This document shows positions 26,118 through 35,465 of a stretch of 64,000 nucleotides of DNA, piece after piece. Every line of letters starts with the position of its first letter. Position 1 is the stretch's first letter. The position numbers and the translations under genes were made by a program. The notes under the pieces were generated by a model. It did no database searches. It was not told the DNA's origin and was given only the letters and a program-made list of their open reading frames with translations. This stretch comes from Polaribacter vadi. GTDB taxonomy: Bacteria; Bacteroidota; Bacteroidia; Flavobacteriales; Flavobacteriaceae. The DNA is taken from NCBI RefSeq assembly GCF_001761365.1, contig NZ_CP017477.1, positions 2,718,001-2,782,000 on the forward strand. Direction: 5' to 3'.

Positions 26118-26873
26118 ATGGCAAAACAAACAGGAATTATTAAATTAAAAGGAACCATAGGAGGGATCTCTTTTTATAAAACAGGAGACGGACATTTGGC
26201 TCGTGAAAAAGGAGGTGTGGATAAAAGTAGAATTCAGAATGACCCCGCTTTTCAAAGAACGCGTGAAAATGGTTCTGAATTTGGAAGAGCTGGTAGAGGT
26301 GGTAAAGTATTGCGAAATGCAATTCGTGTGCTTTTGCAAAATGCAAAGGACAAACGTGTGGTTTCTCGTTTGACAAAAACATTGGTGGCTATTACTAAAA
26401 CAGATACCACAAATGAAAGGGGTTTAAGAACACTCCAAGATGGTGATTTAAGCTTGTTAGAAAACTTTGAATTCAATTTGAATGGAAAGTTAGGAGCTAC
26501 TTTATTTGCAGCTTATACGAAAGCTTTTGATAGAGTTACTGGAGAAGCAACTTTGGATATAGCAGTATTTTCACCAACAATTAGAATTGCAGCACCTAAT
26601 GGTACTACCCATTTTAAAGTAGTAATGGGAACATCGGAATTGGATTTTGAAAATGAAACCTCAACTTTTGAGAATGACGAAACCGCTATTCTACCGTATA
26701 CTGCTGCGGATACAGCACCGATTGCTTTGTCTGCAACTATTACTGCAAATTCAACTTTACCAGTTGTACAAGTATTAGGAATTGAGTTTTATCAAGAAGT
26801 AAATGGACAAATGTATGCCCTAAAAAATGGTGCTTATAATGCTTTGTCTGTTGTGATTGTAGATACTCCATAA
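26118..26873 (+). CDS. Conserved flavobacterial protein of unknown function
   Basis: A 251-residue protein with no signal peptide. The N-terminal part is GTIGGISFYKTGDGHLAREK and PAFQRTRENGSEFGRAGRGG, rich in Gly and basic residues. The C-terminal two thirds are predicted beta-rich (FNLNGKLGATLFAAYTKAF, THFKVVMGTSELDFENET, LGIEFYQEVNGQMYALKNGA). From memory similar proteins occur in several Flavobacteriaceae next to DUF5675 genes, but I know no function. A virion-like or extracellular structural protein is possible. It starts a tight four-gene run (2-base gap to the next gene). Confidence 0.65.
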   Translation: MAKQTGIIKLKGTIGGISFYKTGDGHLAREKGGVDKSRIQNDPAFQRTRENGSEFGRAGRGGKVLRNAIRVLLQNAKDKRVVSRLTKTLVAITKTDTTNERGLRTLQDGDLSLLENFEFNLNGKLGATLFAAYTKAFDRVTGEATLDIAVFSPTIRIAAPNGTTHFKVVMGTSELDFENETSTFENDETAILPYTAADTAPIALSATITANSTLPVVQVLGIEFYQEVNGQMYALKNGAYNALSVVIVDTP

Positions 26874-26875
26874 AT

Positions 26876-27310
26876 ATGGAATTGATACTGGAAAGAAGTT
26901 ATTTTAAGGAGGGTACCAACGGTGCTCTCTTTGCTTCTGAAAAATCTCAAAATAGATTTGTTTGTCAGACTATTGAATTGCCTTGGCAGAATAATCAGCG
27001 AAGTATTTCTTGCATACCGGAAGGGAAATATGAGTTGATTGCTCGTACATCAGTAAAGTTTAAAAAGCATTTTATTCTGAAAGATGTGGAAAACAGAAGT
27101 CTGATTCTACTTCATCCAGCAAACAATGCCAAAAGAGAATTGAGAGGTTGTATTGCCCCTGTATTACATCTCTCTGGTATTGGAAAAGGATTGTATTCAC
27201 AAAGAGCTTTGGATAAGTTGCGTTTTCTTATCGATCGTGCTTTAGAAAATAAAGAACGCATTTTTTTAACTATTAAATCATCAAATTATGAATATTGTAG
27301 AACGTTATAA
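26876..27310 (+). CDS. DUF5675-like protein
   Basis: A 144-residue protein resembling DUF5675, a family found in phage-derived and Bacteroidetes accessory regions. Characteristic stretches are LERSYFKEGTNGALF, CQTIELPWQNNQRSISCIPE, GKYEL, LILLHPANNAKRELRGCIAP and the G-x-G-x-x-S end. The IPEGKY and HPAN/LRGCIAP pattern is reminiscent of L,D-transpeptidase-like folds with a His and Cys pair, so a peptidoglycan-related role is conceivable. It overlaps the next gene by 23 bases. Confidence 0.65.
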   Translation: MELILERSYFKEGTNGALFASEKSQNRFVCQTIELPWQNNQRSISCIPEGKYELIARTSVKFKKHFILKDVENRSLILLHPANNAKRELRGCIAPVLHLSGIGKGLYSQRALDKLRFLIDRALENKERIFLTIKSSNYEYCRTL

Positions 27311-27521
27311 AAAACCAACTCCAAGCTTTTTTAAGACTCTGAGAAATATAGGGATTGCATTGGCTGCCGTTGGTGGAACTATTTTGGCAGCACCCATTGC
27401 TTTACCAGGAATTGTATTGACTGTTGGAGGCTATTTAGCGGTAGCTGGATCTGTAGTGACTACTGTAAGTCAAGCAGTGGTGTCTGACGATAAAAACGAA
27501 CAAAAAGATGCTATTAAATGA
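27288..27521 (+). CDS. Small membrane protein
   Basis: A 77-residue protein. After a basic start (MNIVERYKKPTPSFFKTLRN) come two hydrophobic, Gly/Ala/Val-rich segments (IGIALAAVGGTILAAPIAL and GIVLTVGGYLAVAGSVVTTV), then a charged tail. The hairpin of two membrane helices is holin-like. It overlaps both neighbours (23 bases and 14 bases), so translation of the run is coupled. Confidence 0.65.
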   Translation: MNIVERYKKPTPSFFKTLRNIGIALAAVGGTILAAPIALPGIVLTVGGYLAVAGSVVTTVSQAVVSDDKNEQKDAIK

Positions 27522-27696
27522 TGTTCAAATAAAATCAGGTGTTGTTGGAGGCACCTTGCTCTCCACAGTTTTTACCATTAGTTTAGACGATGTGCTTTTT
27601 ACGATTATTATGGCTGTTATTGGAGCTGTAGTGAGTTTTTTTGTTTCTGCTTTTTTAAAGCGATTGTCTTCTAAAAACCGAAAAAAGAAAACCTAG
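27508..27696 (+). CDS. Small membrane protein, holin-like
   Basis: A 62-residue protein with one or two hydrophobic segments (GVVGGTLLSTVFTISL and VLFTIIMAVIGAVVSFFVSA) and a strongly basic tail (LKRLSSKNRKKKT), a holin-like layout. It is the last gene of the 26118-27696 run and overlaps a terminator that closes the cassette. No homologue with known function is recognised. Confidence 0.6.
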   Translation: MLLNDVQIKSGVVGGTLLSTVFTISLDDVLFTIIMAVIGAVVSFFVSAFLKRLSSKNRKKKT

Positions 27697-27717
27697 CTTA
27701 TATAGGCTAGGTTTTTT
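27688..27717 (+). terminator. Rho-independent terminator closing the cassette
   Basis: A 10-bp stem (AAAACCTAGC / GCTAGGTTTT) with an 8-base loop and a T run. Its left arm overlaps the last codons of the preceding gene. Confidence 0.88.
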
Positions 27718-27765
27718 AAAAAAAGTGTGTGAATCTGATTTGCTGCGTTTTTAAGCACAGTTTTT

Positions 27766-29199
27766 TTAGTAGTTTCTTCGATTTTCCCATTGGTATCTGT
27801 CATTGTCTTTCATCGATGTATTCCACTTCGCCAAATCTGAAAGCATAGTCTCAATTTTCTTTTTGTCTAGCCAAGTACCATTTACAAATACGCCTTGAAT
27901 TTTTCTTGTATTTTTGATGTTCTCTAATGGGTTTTTATCTAATAATAAAAGGTCAGCGTATTTTCCAACTTCGATAGTTCCTACTTTATGGTCTATTCCT
28001 AACCATTGAGCAGGCAGTCGCGTAGCAGAAGCTAAAACTTGTTCATTGGTCATACCATAAGCAGCCAATAACTCTAGTTCATCCTGTAGTGAAAAACCTG
28101 GCACAATACCGGGAATACCTGCGTCTGTACCCGCAACTATTGGAACTTTTGCTTCATTAAACGCCTTAATTAGTTTTTCTTGAAAGTCAATTAAATTGTC
28201 GACGCGAGTAATAAACTCAGGACTTGTTTGGTTGTAATAGAAATTTGAATTTACCCATCTGTTGCTTATGAGTGGATACACATATTTAAGTGTTTCTGAA
28301 TTTCGAACACTATCCACTGAACGCAGTTGCTTTCCAATCCAAATCATAGTGGTTAGGGAACTGGTAAGCCAAGTGTTATTTTTTTTTGCTAATTGGGCAA
28401 AGTACTCTGCATCTTCTACAGTAAAATCTTTGGAATGCTTGCTGTATTCTTCTGCGTGAGCAACCAAACCAAAATTAGGCACAAAAACCTCTTCAAGATT
28501 GCCTTTAAATACATCTGGTATATGTCCAACAACTTTTAAGCCTTGTTTTTCCGCTTCATCAACAATCGCTTTAAAAGTTTCAGCATTTAAGAAAGAATAT
28601 ACCTTAATAAAATTATAGCCATTAGCTTTTGCGATTCTTACTGCCTGTCTTCCTTGTTCAGGAGTATTTACTTTTTTGCCATTATCTCCGCCGTCAATTA
28701 AAGGCGCCAAAGCCATACGAGGTCCAATTACTTTTCCTTCAATAATTTCATTTCTTTGTGCAAAATGTTCTATTCTCGAATCGAGATCAAAAATTGTAGT
28801 AACACCATTTGTAATAAACGGCACCATTACATCTTGCGTATTTAAAAAGTAATTAGCTCCTTCAGTCGGCTTATTTTCTTTAAAGTTTATATCTGTAATG
28901 CTATGAACGTGCATATCAATAAGACCCGGAATTAGCCATTTTCCTGTTCCGTCTATTACATTTGAATCCTTTGGAAGGGTATCATTAATTGAAATAATTT
29001 TTTGATTTTGGATTACAACAGTTGCACTTTTGATGACCTCATTATTATTTTCTGTCATCGGAATTACATTCACATTTTTTATGACGTAAGTGTCGAATTC
29101 TTGTTGATTTTCTTCTTTTGTTTTATTTGAAGTAGGATTTGCACAACCATAGGCAATTAGTGTTATTAACAGCAATATAATTTTCAGATAATATTTCAT
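27766..29199 (-). CDS. Amidohydrolase family lipoprotein (copy 1)
   Basis: A secreted lipoprotein, 477 residues from the chosen Met, with a lipobox (MKYYLKIILLLITLIAYGC). The amidohydrolase domain has LIPGLIDMHVHSITD (HxH metal motif), GLKVVGHIPDVFKG, and VAGTDAGIPGIVPGFSLQDE (late Asp), matching metal-dependent hydrolases of the imidazolonepropionase/prolidase-like group. The upstream Met at 29235 would put 12 polar residues before the signal peptide, so 29199 is preferred. It is a tandem duplicate of the next gene with the same order of motifs. Substrate unknown. Confidence 0.85.
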   Translation of the reverse strand: MKYYLKIILLLITLIAYGCANPTSNKTKEENQQEFDTYVIKNVNVIPMTENNNEVIKSATVVIQNQKIISINDTLPKDSNVIDGTGKWLIPGLIDMHVHSITDINFKENKPTEGANYFLNTQDVMVPFITNGVTTIFDLDSRIEHFAQRNEIIEGKVIGPRMALAPLIDGGDNGKKVNTPEQGRQAVRIAKANGYNFIKVYSFLNAETFKAIVDEAEKQGLKVVGHIPDVFKGNLEEVFVPNFGLVAHAEEYSKHSKDFTVEDAEYFAQLAKKNNTWLTSSLTTMIWIGKQLRSVDSVRNSETLKYVYPLISNRWVNSNFYYNQTSPEFITRVDNLIDFQEKLIKAFNEAKVPIVAGTDAGIPGIVPGFSLQDELELLAAYGMTNEQVLASATRLPAQWLGIDHKVGTIEVGKYADLLLLDKNPLENIKNTRKIQGVFVNGTWLDKKKIETMLSDLAKWNTSMKDNDRYQWENRRNY

Positions 29200-29259
29200 T
29201 GAGTTCGATTTATTTATATACGTTTTTGTTGCCAAACGGTATTAGTTACATTTTTTATA

Positions 29260-30705
29260 TCAATATTTTCTTCTATTTTTCCATTTGTACTTCTCTTTCA
29301 TTGAAGTATTCCAATGAGCTAATTCCGATAGCATTTTATCAATCTTATTTCTATCAACCCAAGTTCCGTTTGCAAAAACTCCGCTTATTTTTCGTGTATT
29401 TTGAATATTTTCAAGAGGATTTGCATCTAATAACAGAAGATCAGCATATTTACCAACTTCAATTGTTCCGACAATTTCATTAATTTTTAACCATTCAGAA
29501 GGCAGTCTCGTAGCTGATATTAACGCTTCCTCATTTGTTAGGCCAGCATCAACTAACAACTCAAGCTCGTCGTGTAGTGCAAAACCCGTTACCACTCCTG
29601 AAACTCCTGCATCAGTTCCTGCTACCATTGGAACTCCAGCTTCCCTAAAAGCCACCACCATTTCTTTGTGGAATACAATCAGGCTGTCTAAGTAATTGAT
29701 AAATTCAGGACTGGAATGTTTGTGATAATTGTTTGAATGCAACCATTTGTCTTGCAAAAGTGGATGTACATATTTTAAAGATTCCATTGAAGCAATTGAG
29801 TCAAGTGATTGCACTTGGTCTCTAATTTTGACAATTGCAATCAAGTTTGGAGTTAGCCAGGTGTTATTCTCTTTTGACAATTGAGCAAAATATTGAGCCT
29901 CTTTTTTTGTCTTGGGTTGATTTCTTATCTGTTTTGAAAATTCTTCAGCATGTGCAACTAATCCAAAATTTGGAATAAAAGCCTTTTCTGTTTTTCCTTT
30001 GAATGCATCTGGTATATGACCCACAACTTTAAGACCTTGTTTTTGAGCTTCATCTACAACTGCTTGAAAAGACTCCATATTTAAACTAGAATATGCTTTA
30101 ACGAAGTTGTACCCTTCTGCTTTTATACTTCGTACTGCCTGTCTTGCATCTGAAGCAGTGTTTACAGTTCTTCCACCATTATTTGGATCTCCACCATTTA
30201 TCATAGGTGCTATTGCCATTCGAGGGCCAATCACTTTTCCTTTTGTAATTTCATTTCTTTGTGCAAAATGCTCAACTCTTCCTCCAAGTTCAAATATGGT
30301 TGTTACCCCATTTACGATGTATGTTGTCATCACATCTTGGGTGTCCATAAAAAATGTTGCTCCTTGAGTAGGTGTGTTTTCTCTGAAATTTAAATCGGCA
30401 TTGGTATGGACATGCATATCTATAAGACCTGGGATTAACCATTTGCTTGTTCCGTCAATTATTTTCGCACCATTGGGAATTGACTCATTGATTGATAAAA
30501 TTTTCTTGTTTTCAATGACTACTGTTGCATTTTCAATGAGATTGTTTTCAATAGTCATTGGAATGATATTTACATTCTTGATTGCAAAAAGGGATTGTTT
30601 TTGAACTACTTGATCTTTTGGTTTGTTTTCAGTTGAATTTGAACACCCGTAAAAAGTAAAGACAAATAATAAAATGATAAGGTTCAAATATTTAAAATAG
30701 TTCAT
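29260..30705 (-). CDS. Amidohydrolase family lipoprotein (copy 2)
   Basis: A 481-residue lipoprotein with signal MNYFKYLNLIILLFVFTFYG and the lipobox Cys next. The amidohydrolase core has WLIPGLIDMHVHTNADLNF, KVVGHIPDAFKG, and VAGTDAGVSGVVTGFALHDE. It is very similar over the whole length to the gene at 27766-29199, with the same flanking motifs (KNVNIIPM near residue 43 and a C-terminal ELAHWNTSM), so the two are a recent-looking tandem duplication. Both are probably anchored to the outer membrane or periplasmic face. Confidence 0.85.
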   Translation of the reverse strand: MNYFKYLNLIILLFVFTFYGCSNSTENKPKDQVVQKQSLFAIKNVNIIPMTIENNLIENATVVIENKKILSINESIPNGAKIIDGTSKWLIPGLIDMHVHTNADLNFRENTPTQGATFFMDTQDVMTTYIVNGVTTIFELGGRVEHFAQRNEITKGKVIGPRMAIAPMINGGDPNNGGRTVNTASDARQAVRSIKAEGYNFVKAYSSLNMESFQAVVDEAQKQGLKVVGHIPDAFKGKTEKAFIPNFGLVAHAEEFSKQIRNQPKTKKEAQYFAQLSKENNTWLTPNLIAIVKIRDQVQSLDSIASMESLKYVHPLLQDKWLHSNNYHKHSSPEFINYLDSLIVFHKEMVVAFREAGVPMVAGTDAGVSGVVTGFALHDELELLVDAGLTNEEALISATRLPSEWLKINEIVGTIEVGKYADLLLLDANPLENIQNTRKISGVFANGTWVDRNKIDKMLSELAHWNTSMKEKYKWKNRRKY

Positions 30706-30932
30706 TAGTGTTTTTTTAAAAGACTAATCAATATGCAAATTGTTACAATTTTCTTTTGTATTTACACTGTTTTTTAAATTGTGCCTCACCTGTTTGTGTT
30801 TTGATTAGTTGCTTGGTTGAGCAAGAAAGTTAGCAAATAAAAACCGAAAAGAATATCCGTTAAGATTTTTATAGGCAAGATTGAACTAGCAATTAATTTT
30901 ATATGGCTTGTTTGTACCCTGTGCTTTTTATT

Positions 30933-31994
30933 TTATTTAATAGAAAAACAGGGAATAACATCTTCTTCGAAGTAAGGCTTTTGATTTGCCCAAAACATAT
31001 AATCTACCTTTAAAAAATCTTTTGCAAAACCATGTAACATTGGAACAAGGTTCTTTCTATTCTTTTTACCGTTGTCTTTATTTTCTTCATAATCTTTATC
31101 AGCACCCGTTTTACTGATATAATTTCCATCCTGAATCGCAATTCCAAGAGGAACTGTAAATTTTCCTTCGTGCATTTGTGAAAGAGCATGATTTAATTGC
31201 CCTTTTCTAGTAACCATTAAATCAGGTTCACCAAGTCCTACACCAATATCTTCGCCGTATTTGTATATGCTTTTTAGATACCCTTTGTCGTTAAATGGCA
31301 ACCATTCTCCAGGCATAAAATTGGCATATATCATCGTTGTTACATCTGGAAATGCTTTTTTAACGGCTGACATATTGCTTTTAATCCCTTGAAGATAAGC
31401 TATTTCTGAAAAGCTAGAATCTATCTTACTATTAACTCCAATTGCTGTCTCTTGAAGATTAATTCCTTCAATTTTCTTATTAAATTCGTTTCCTAATGCC
31501 ATAAGTAACATTGCAAAACGTTCTTGAACTTTTTTATTCCATCTTTTAGCTGTCCATCCTTCAGGTTCGCCATCGTCATTATATTGAAAAACTGCACCTC
31601 CATCATATTCGTTGGTTAACAAATAATTCGGAACAGCTTTATATCTTTTGTCAAACGTTACATCTTGTAACTGAATGAAAAGTTTTTTCCCGTATCTACT
31701 TAAATAAGCTATATCTTCTTCAATAACCGAAAAATTGTATTGATCTTTTTCAGACTCTAATTCTTTCCAAGAATACATTATTTGCGCTCCTTGAAATCTT
31801 GAAGAGAAAAGCAAAGGGTGATTTTTTATAGACGCTCTATCTCTTGAAAAATAAACGAAGTGGCTTATACTATCTTGAGGTATTGGGCAAGTGAGATTTA
31901 AATATTTTTCATATGGATTTTTCCAATTTTGTGCATTTATTGGTAAACATAGAAATAATGATAGAATTGAAATAAAAAATTGTTTTTTTATCAT
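30933..31994 (-). CDS. Exported glycoside-hydrolase-like protein
   Basis: A 353-residue protein with a cleavable signal (MIKKQFFISILSLFLCLPINA). The mature part has TIM-barrel features seen in glycoside-hydrolase-like proteins: GAQIMYSWKELESEKDQYNF, KKLFIQLQDVTFD, GINLQETAIGVN (a possible acid Glu), MIYANFMPGEWLPF, and VGLGEPDLM. No family with a known substrate is recognised. It stands alone with flanking gaps of 227 and 158 bases. Confidence 0.6.
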   Translation of the reverse strand: MIKKQFFISILSLFLCLPINAQNWKNPYEKYLNLTCPIPQDSISHFVYFSRDRASIKNHPLLFSSRFQGAQIMYSWKELESEKDQYNFSVIEEDIAYLSRYGKKLFIQLQDVTFDKRYKAVPNYLLTNEYDGGAVFQYNDDGEPEGWTAKRWNKKVQERFAMLLMALGNEFNKKIEGINLQETAIGVNSKIDSSFSEIAYLQGIKSNMSAVKKAFPDVTTMIYANFMPGEWLPFNDKGYLKSIYKYGEDIGVGLGEPDLMVTRKGQLNHALSQMHEGKFTVPLGIAIQDGNYISKTGADKDYEENKDNGKKNRKNLVPMLHGFAKDFLKVDYMFWANQKPYFEEDVIPCFSIK

Positions 31995-32152
31995 AAAGTG
32001 AGTCTGTTACTGCATTGGGTACAAGGGTTCATATAAGAATAGAGCCGATTTCGGGACTCATTCTTTTCAAATTACAAGAAAGTTGAAGAGGGATACAATC
32101 CTTGAATATATTGCTATCATGACTATTATTTTTATACATTATTATGTGCTGC

Positions 32153-33475
32153 CTATTTATTAGTTGTCATTCCTTTTCTTAATCCTCTTTCATTACCACT
32201 GACTACAATTGTACCTTTAAATAACTTCATATTCGTTAAAGAAAGATTACTTGGCAAGCCGTTGCTATAGGATTGCCAAGTTTCATAATCACTATTTTTT
32301 CTGTAAACTCCATCCCATTGGCCAGCAAAAACTGAATTGCCATTTTTAATTACATTAAACGTATATAATTCTTTTGGTAAGCCTTTTTGTAAACTTTGCC
32401 AAGTAGCCCCTTTGTCAGTTGAAAAGAGTAATTCATTATATGTCATTGCATAAATATGTTTGTCGTCTGAACTAATATTGTGTAGGGTATAATCTGACAG
32501 TACCTTCTTCCAATCTTTCTGTCCAATAGGAGAAGTAAATGCACCTTGAGTTGTGCCAATGTATGTGTTTCCATCAAATTCTGTAATCCCATTTACTTGC
32601 ATAGTATTATTAGCAAATTCATTTTCCCAAATAGTATTATTTGCTCTTAAAGAAAATAAACCAGCATTTGTGCCCACAAATAACTTTTGTCCTATATTTT
32701 GAAATCTTCTAATCGTTAAATTGTCTAGTCCCTCATTTATTTGCTCCCAATGTTCACCCATATCTTTTGTATAATATACTCCACCCAATTGGGTTCCTAC
32801 GTAAATATTATTTTTTAATAAGGCTATTGCAGTAGGATTGTTTTCTAGTATTACTTTCTCAGTTTGTATGCTTTTCCAAGAGTCATTCTGAAAATCGAAT
32901 GTATATACGCCCTTTGCTTTTGATAAAATTCCAATTGTATTTTCATTCGTTGCAATGGAACTAATGGTTGTTGATTCAGGAAGACCCTTATTTTTATTTA
33001 TCCAAGTTTCTCCATTATTGTCTGAAAAATAGACTGCCTCCGGTCGGTTTTTCAATTCAAGAATATCAATCAGTTCAACTTCGTACAATAGGGTAGAGTC
33101 GGGATGTGGGAAATTATGTTCCCCTTTTCTTTTACTTAATTTTGGTGGAACGATTAATTTTTTTATTTCACCTATTTTCATTCCAACTAATGTTTCATCT
33201 ACTCCTGCGATTGCCTGACTTCCACCAACTAAAACTTTAACAGGATTTGGTAAAGTCCTCGAATCAAAAAGTAACGAATCATTCATATATGACATTGTTT
33301 CGTGTATGAGTACCTCTTGTCCAACTTTTGCCGACTCTCCGTTTCCTTCTTTCAGAATTTTATATTCGAGTCCCGTTGATGTTTTGGTAAAGCTTTCATC
33401 TTTGGCTTTTTTGTTTGAGTTACAATTTAAAGCAATCACACTTAAAAAAAGTAATATCAAAAAGTTTGAATTCAT
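32153..33475 (-). CDS. Lipoprotein with FKBP-type PPIase and beta-propeller (BNR-like) domains
   Basis: Start at the Met at 33475 gives a 440-residue lipoprotein (MNSNFLILLFLSVIALNC). Residues about 35 to 145 resemble FKBP-type peptidyl-prolyl isomerases (TGLEYKILKEGNGESAKVGQ, LPNPVKVLVGGSQAIAGVDE, GEIKKLIVPPKLS, LLYEVELIDI). The rest is a repeat region of sialidase/photosystem-stability-factor-like blades (YFSDNNGETWINKNKGLP, YYTKDMGEHWEQINEGLD, FSTDKGATWQSLQKGLPKE). The D-x-G-x-x-W Asp-box pattern recurs. The fusion of a folding catalyst to a propeller is unusual. Confidence 0.75.
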   Translation of the reverse strand: MNSNFLILLFLSVIALNCNSNKKAKDESFTKTSTGLEYKILKEGNGESAKVGQEVLIHETMSYMNDSLLFDSRTLPNPVKVLVGGSQAIAGVDETLVGMKIGEIKKLIVPPKLSKRKGEHNFPHPDSTLLYEVELIDILELKNRPEAVYFSDNNGETWINKNKGLPESTTISSIATNENTIGILSKAKGVYTFDFQNDSWKSIQTEKVILENNPTAIALLKNNIYVGTQLGGVYYTKDMGEHWEQINEGLDNLTIRRFQNIGQKLFVGTNAGLFSLRANNTIWENEFANNTMQVNGITEFDGNTYIGTTQGAFTSPIGQKDWKKVLSDYTLHNISSDDKHIYAMTYNELLFSTDKGATWQSLQKGLPKELYTFNVIKNGNSVFAGQWDGVYRKNSDYETWQSYSNGLPSNLSLTNMKLFKGTIVVSGNERGLRKGMTTNK

Positions 33476-33636
33476 ATTAGGATGTATATTCATCGATTGT
33501 CATTTTTTTAGGTTGCACATTATGTCTAATTATTATCCGTGAGCTGGACTTTTCATTTTTTTTACTAAACTCCCTGGTTGTATTCATCATTATAAATATC
33601 TCGAGGAGCTTATAGGAATCGTATAAGTTATCTGTT

Positions 33637-34032
33637 TTACTCTATTTTTTTATGTATCAGCTTAAATCGTTCTTGTCGTGGAGTGCCTATGCCTGTCCAA
33701 ATGGTTGTATTGCCATCGAAAGCTATTTTCCACTCACTATCATCACCTTCTAATTTGCTGTCTAAAAATAAAATTAACTTTTCTGGATCTAATTCCCAGT
33801 TTCCATCATTATATCCATGGGGATCACCATCGCTTTCAAATGAGCCATTTCTGTTAAATTTGATCCACCTATTATTTTTTGGGTTCATTTTATTGGTTAT
33901 ATCCTTTTCACCATCATAAACCTTGGTCATTGTCCATTTGCCTATCAGTTGCTTCTTTGGAGCTTGATTGTTTGCACATGAAAATAATCCTGTTATCAAA
34001 ATTACAAAAGAAATAATTCTATTTTTAGTCAT
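33637..34032 (-). CDS. Small lipoprotein, lipocalin-like
   Basis: A 131-residue lipoprotein with signal and lipobox (MTKNRIISFVILITGLFSC). The mature part begins with LIGKWTMTKVYDGEKDI and ends with a strand-rich region (WIKFNRNGSFESDGD, GNWELDPEKLILFLD), resembling lipocalin-like domains common in Bacteroidetes. Function unknown. Neighbours are unrelated single genes. Confidence 0.7.
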   Translation of the reverse strand: MTKNRIISFVILITGLFSCANNQAPKKQLIGKWTMTKVYDGEKDITNKMNPKNNRWIKFNRNGSFESDGDPHGYNDGNWELDPEKLILFLDSKLEGDDSEWKIAFDGNTTIWTGIGTPRQERFKLIHKKIE

Positions 34033-34206
34033 ATAATTATTGTATTAAAATGTGAGTAATTATTATTGTCAGTTTCCATCGGAATTTATTTTAAACTATT
34101 GTGGAACTGGGGTTGTATTTTCTTCTGCCACTTTCAAAAACTTATAACCTTTCTCTTTTTTGCATAAGTTTTGAGAAAAAAGTAACACTATTGTTCAATT
34201 CTTTTT

Positions 34207-35364
34207 TCATTTTTTAATTAAAATATTGACTATTTTTTGTGCTAATTGCATTTCTTGAGTTTTGTTTCCTATATTACTTAAGAAACTTATTACGTATTTA
34301 CCGTTATTGATATTAATTAGCATGGCTTTATACCCTTCTGTACTACCACCATGAATAATGTAGGGTTGCGAAATTTCTAAATTGCCCATTTCACTTTTGT
34401 TTTCTCCATCAAAGACTACCCATCCGTAGCCATAACTATATTTTTTATTTATTTCTTTTTGTTGATTTTGCTTCATTAGGTTTAGGGATTCTTTTGTTAG
34501 CCAACCGGGGTTATCCATTACTTGTCCCCATCTGTTTAGGTCTGAGGCAGTAGAAAATATCCGTCTACCAAGACTTAAGTCCATGAATAGATTTTGATGC
34601 CATTTCCCAGTTTCTTCTTGGTAGTTGTAAGCTTTAGCTATTTGTGAAATAACGACTTCATTTTTGCTTTCAGAAATTGTGTTCTTTAATCCCAAGGGAA
34701 GTGTTAATTTTTCCTGCAATATTTTACCAAAAGGCTTTTTGTAAGTTTGCTCTAATATGATGGATATTAAATGATAGGCAAAATTACTGTAATAAAACTG
34801 ATGGTCAGGCTTGCTTACGGGTTTAATTTTACTGATGAAATTGATATATGATTCATTGGTAAACCGTAAGCGCTTAAAGGTTAAAAAATTGTTTTTCCGT
34901 AGTTTTTTATCTATATTATTATAATTGGGTAAACCTGAACTATGGCTCAGCATATGATGTAGTGTGATTTCAGAATGAAAACTTCCTTCGTAAGAAAAGC
35001 CTGAAAGTAAATCTACCAATTTATCGTCCAATCTCAACTTTCCTTCTTCTACAGCTTTTAGAACAAGAGCGGCTATCATAGATTTATTTACAGAAGCGAT
35101 ATCGAACTTTACATCTTTTTTAATGAGAATATTCCAACTCCTATCTGCTACACCCAAGTAGTTCTCATAAAGCGTCTTACCTTTTTGAGTAATTACTACT
35201 CCTCCATGAAATAGATTCTGTAAATAATGTGCTTTGAAAAGAGAGTCTATTTTTGGATTGTTATTTTGTGTCGTAATAAGAGATGCCTTGCCTTTTTTTT
35301 GCTGGCATCCGATAATTGAAATGAATTGAATTACCAAAAATATACTAATTAATATTTTCTTCAT
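34207..35364 (-). CDS. Serine hydrolase, beta-lactamase/class C family lipoprotein
   Basis: A 385-residue lipoprotein (MKKILISIFLVIQFISIIGC). The catalytic Ser-x-x-Lys is in FDIASVNKSMIAALV, the Tyr-x-Asn in QFYYSNFAYHLISIIL, and the third motif in IIHGGSTEGYKAM. The segment HMLSHSSGLPNYNN is typical of class C beta-lactamase-like esterases and D-aminopeptidases. Substrate unknown. A LytTR regulator gene lies just upstream, possibly its regulator. Confidence 0.85.
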   Translation of the reverse strand: MKKILISIFLVIQFISIIGCQQKKGKASLITTQNNNPKIDSLFKAHYLQNLFHGGVVITQKGKTLYENYLGVADRSWNILIKKDVKFDIASVNKSMIAALVLKAVEEGKLRLDDKLVDLLSGFSYEGSFHSEITLHHMLSHSSGLPNYNNIDKKLRKNNFLTFKRLRFTNESYINFISKIKPVSKPDHQFYYSNFAYHLISIILEQTYKKPFGKILQEKLTLPLGLKNTISESKNEVVISQIAKAYNYQEETGKWHQNLFMDLSLGRRIFSTASDLNRWGQVMDNPGWLTKESLNLMKQNQQKEINKKYSYGYGWVVFDGENKSEMGNLEISQPYIIHGGSTEGYKAMLININNGKYVISFLSNIGNKTQEMQLAQKIVNILIKK

Positions 35365-35465
35365 TGGTTTTGTTTACTGCTACAAAAATAGAACTCTAAA
35401 ATATTATTTATTGAAGAAAAGAAAGGTTTAGGGATGAAATTTTCTGATTAGGGATGAAGTACTAG

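Noticed and set aside
26140-26476. Three minus-strand frames opposite the 251-residue gene
   Set aside because: Overlapping frames with Phe/His/Ser-rich compositions and no family features; plus-strand gene has coupled neighbours.
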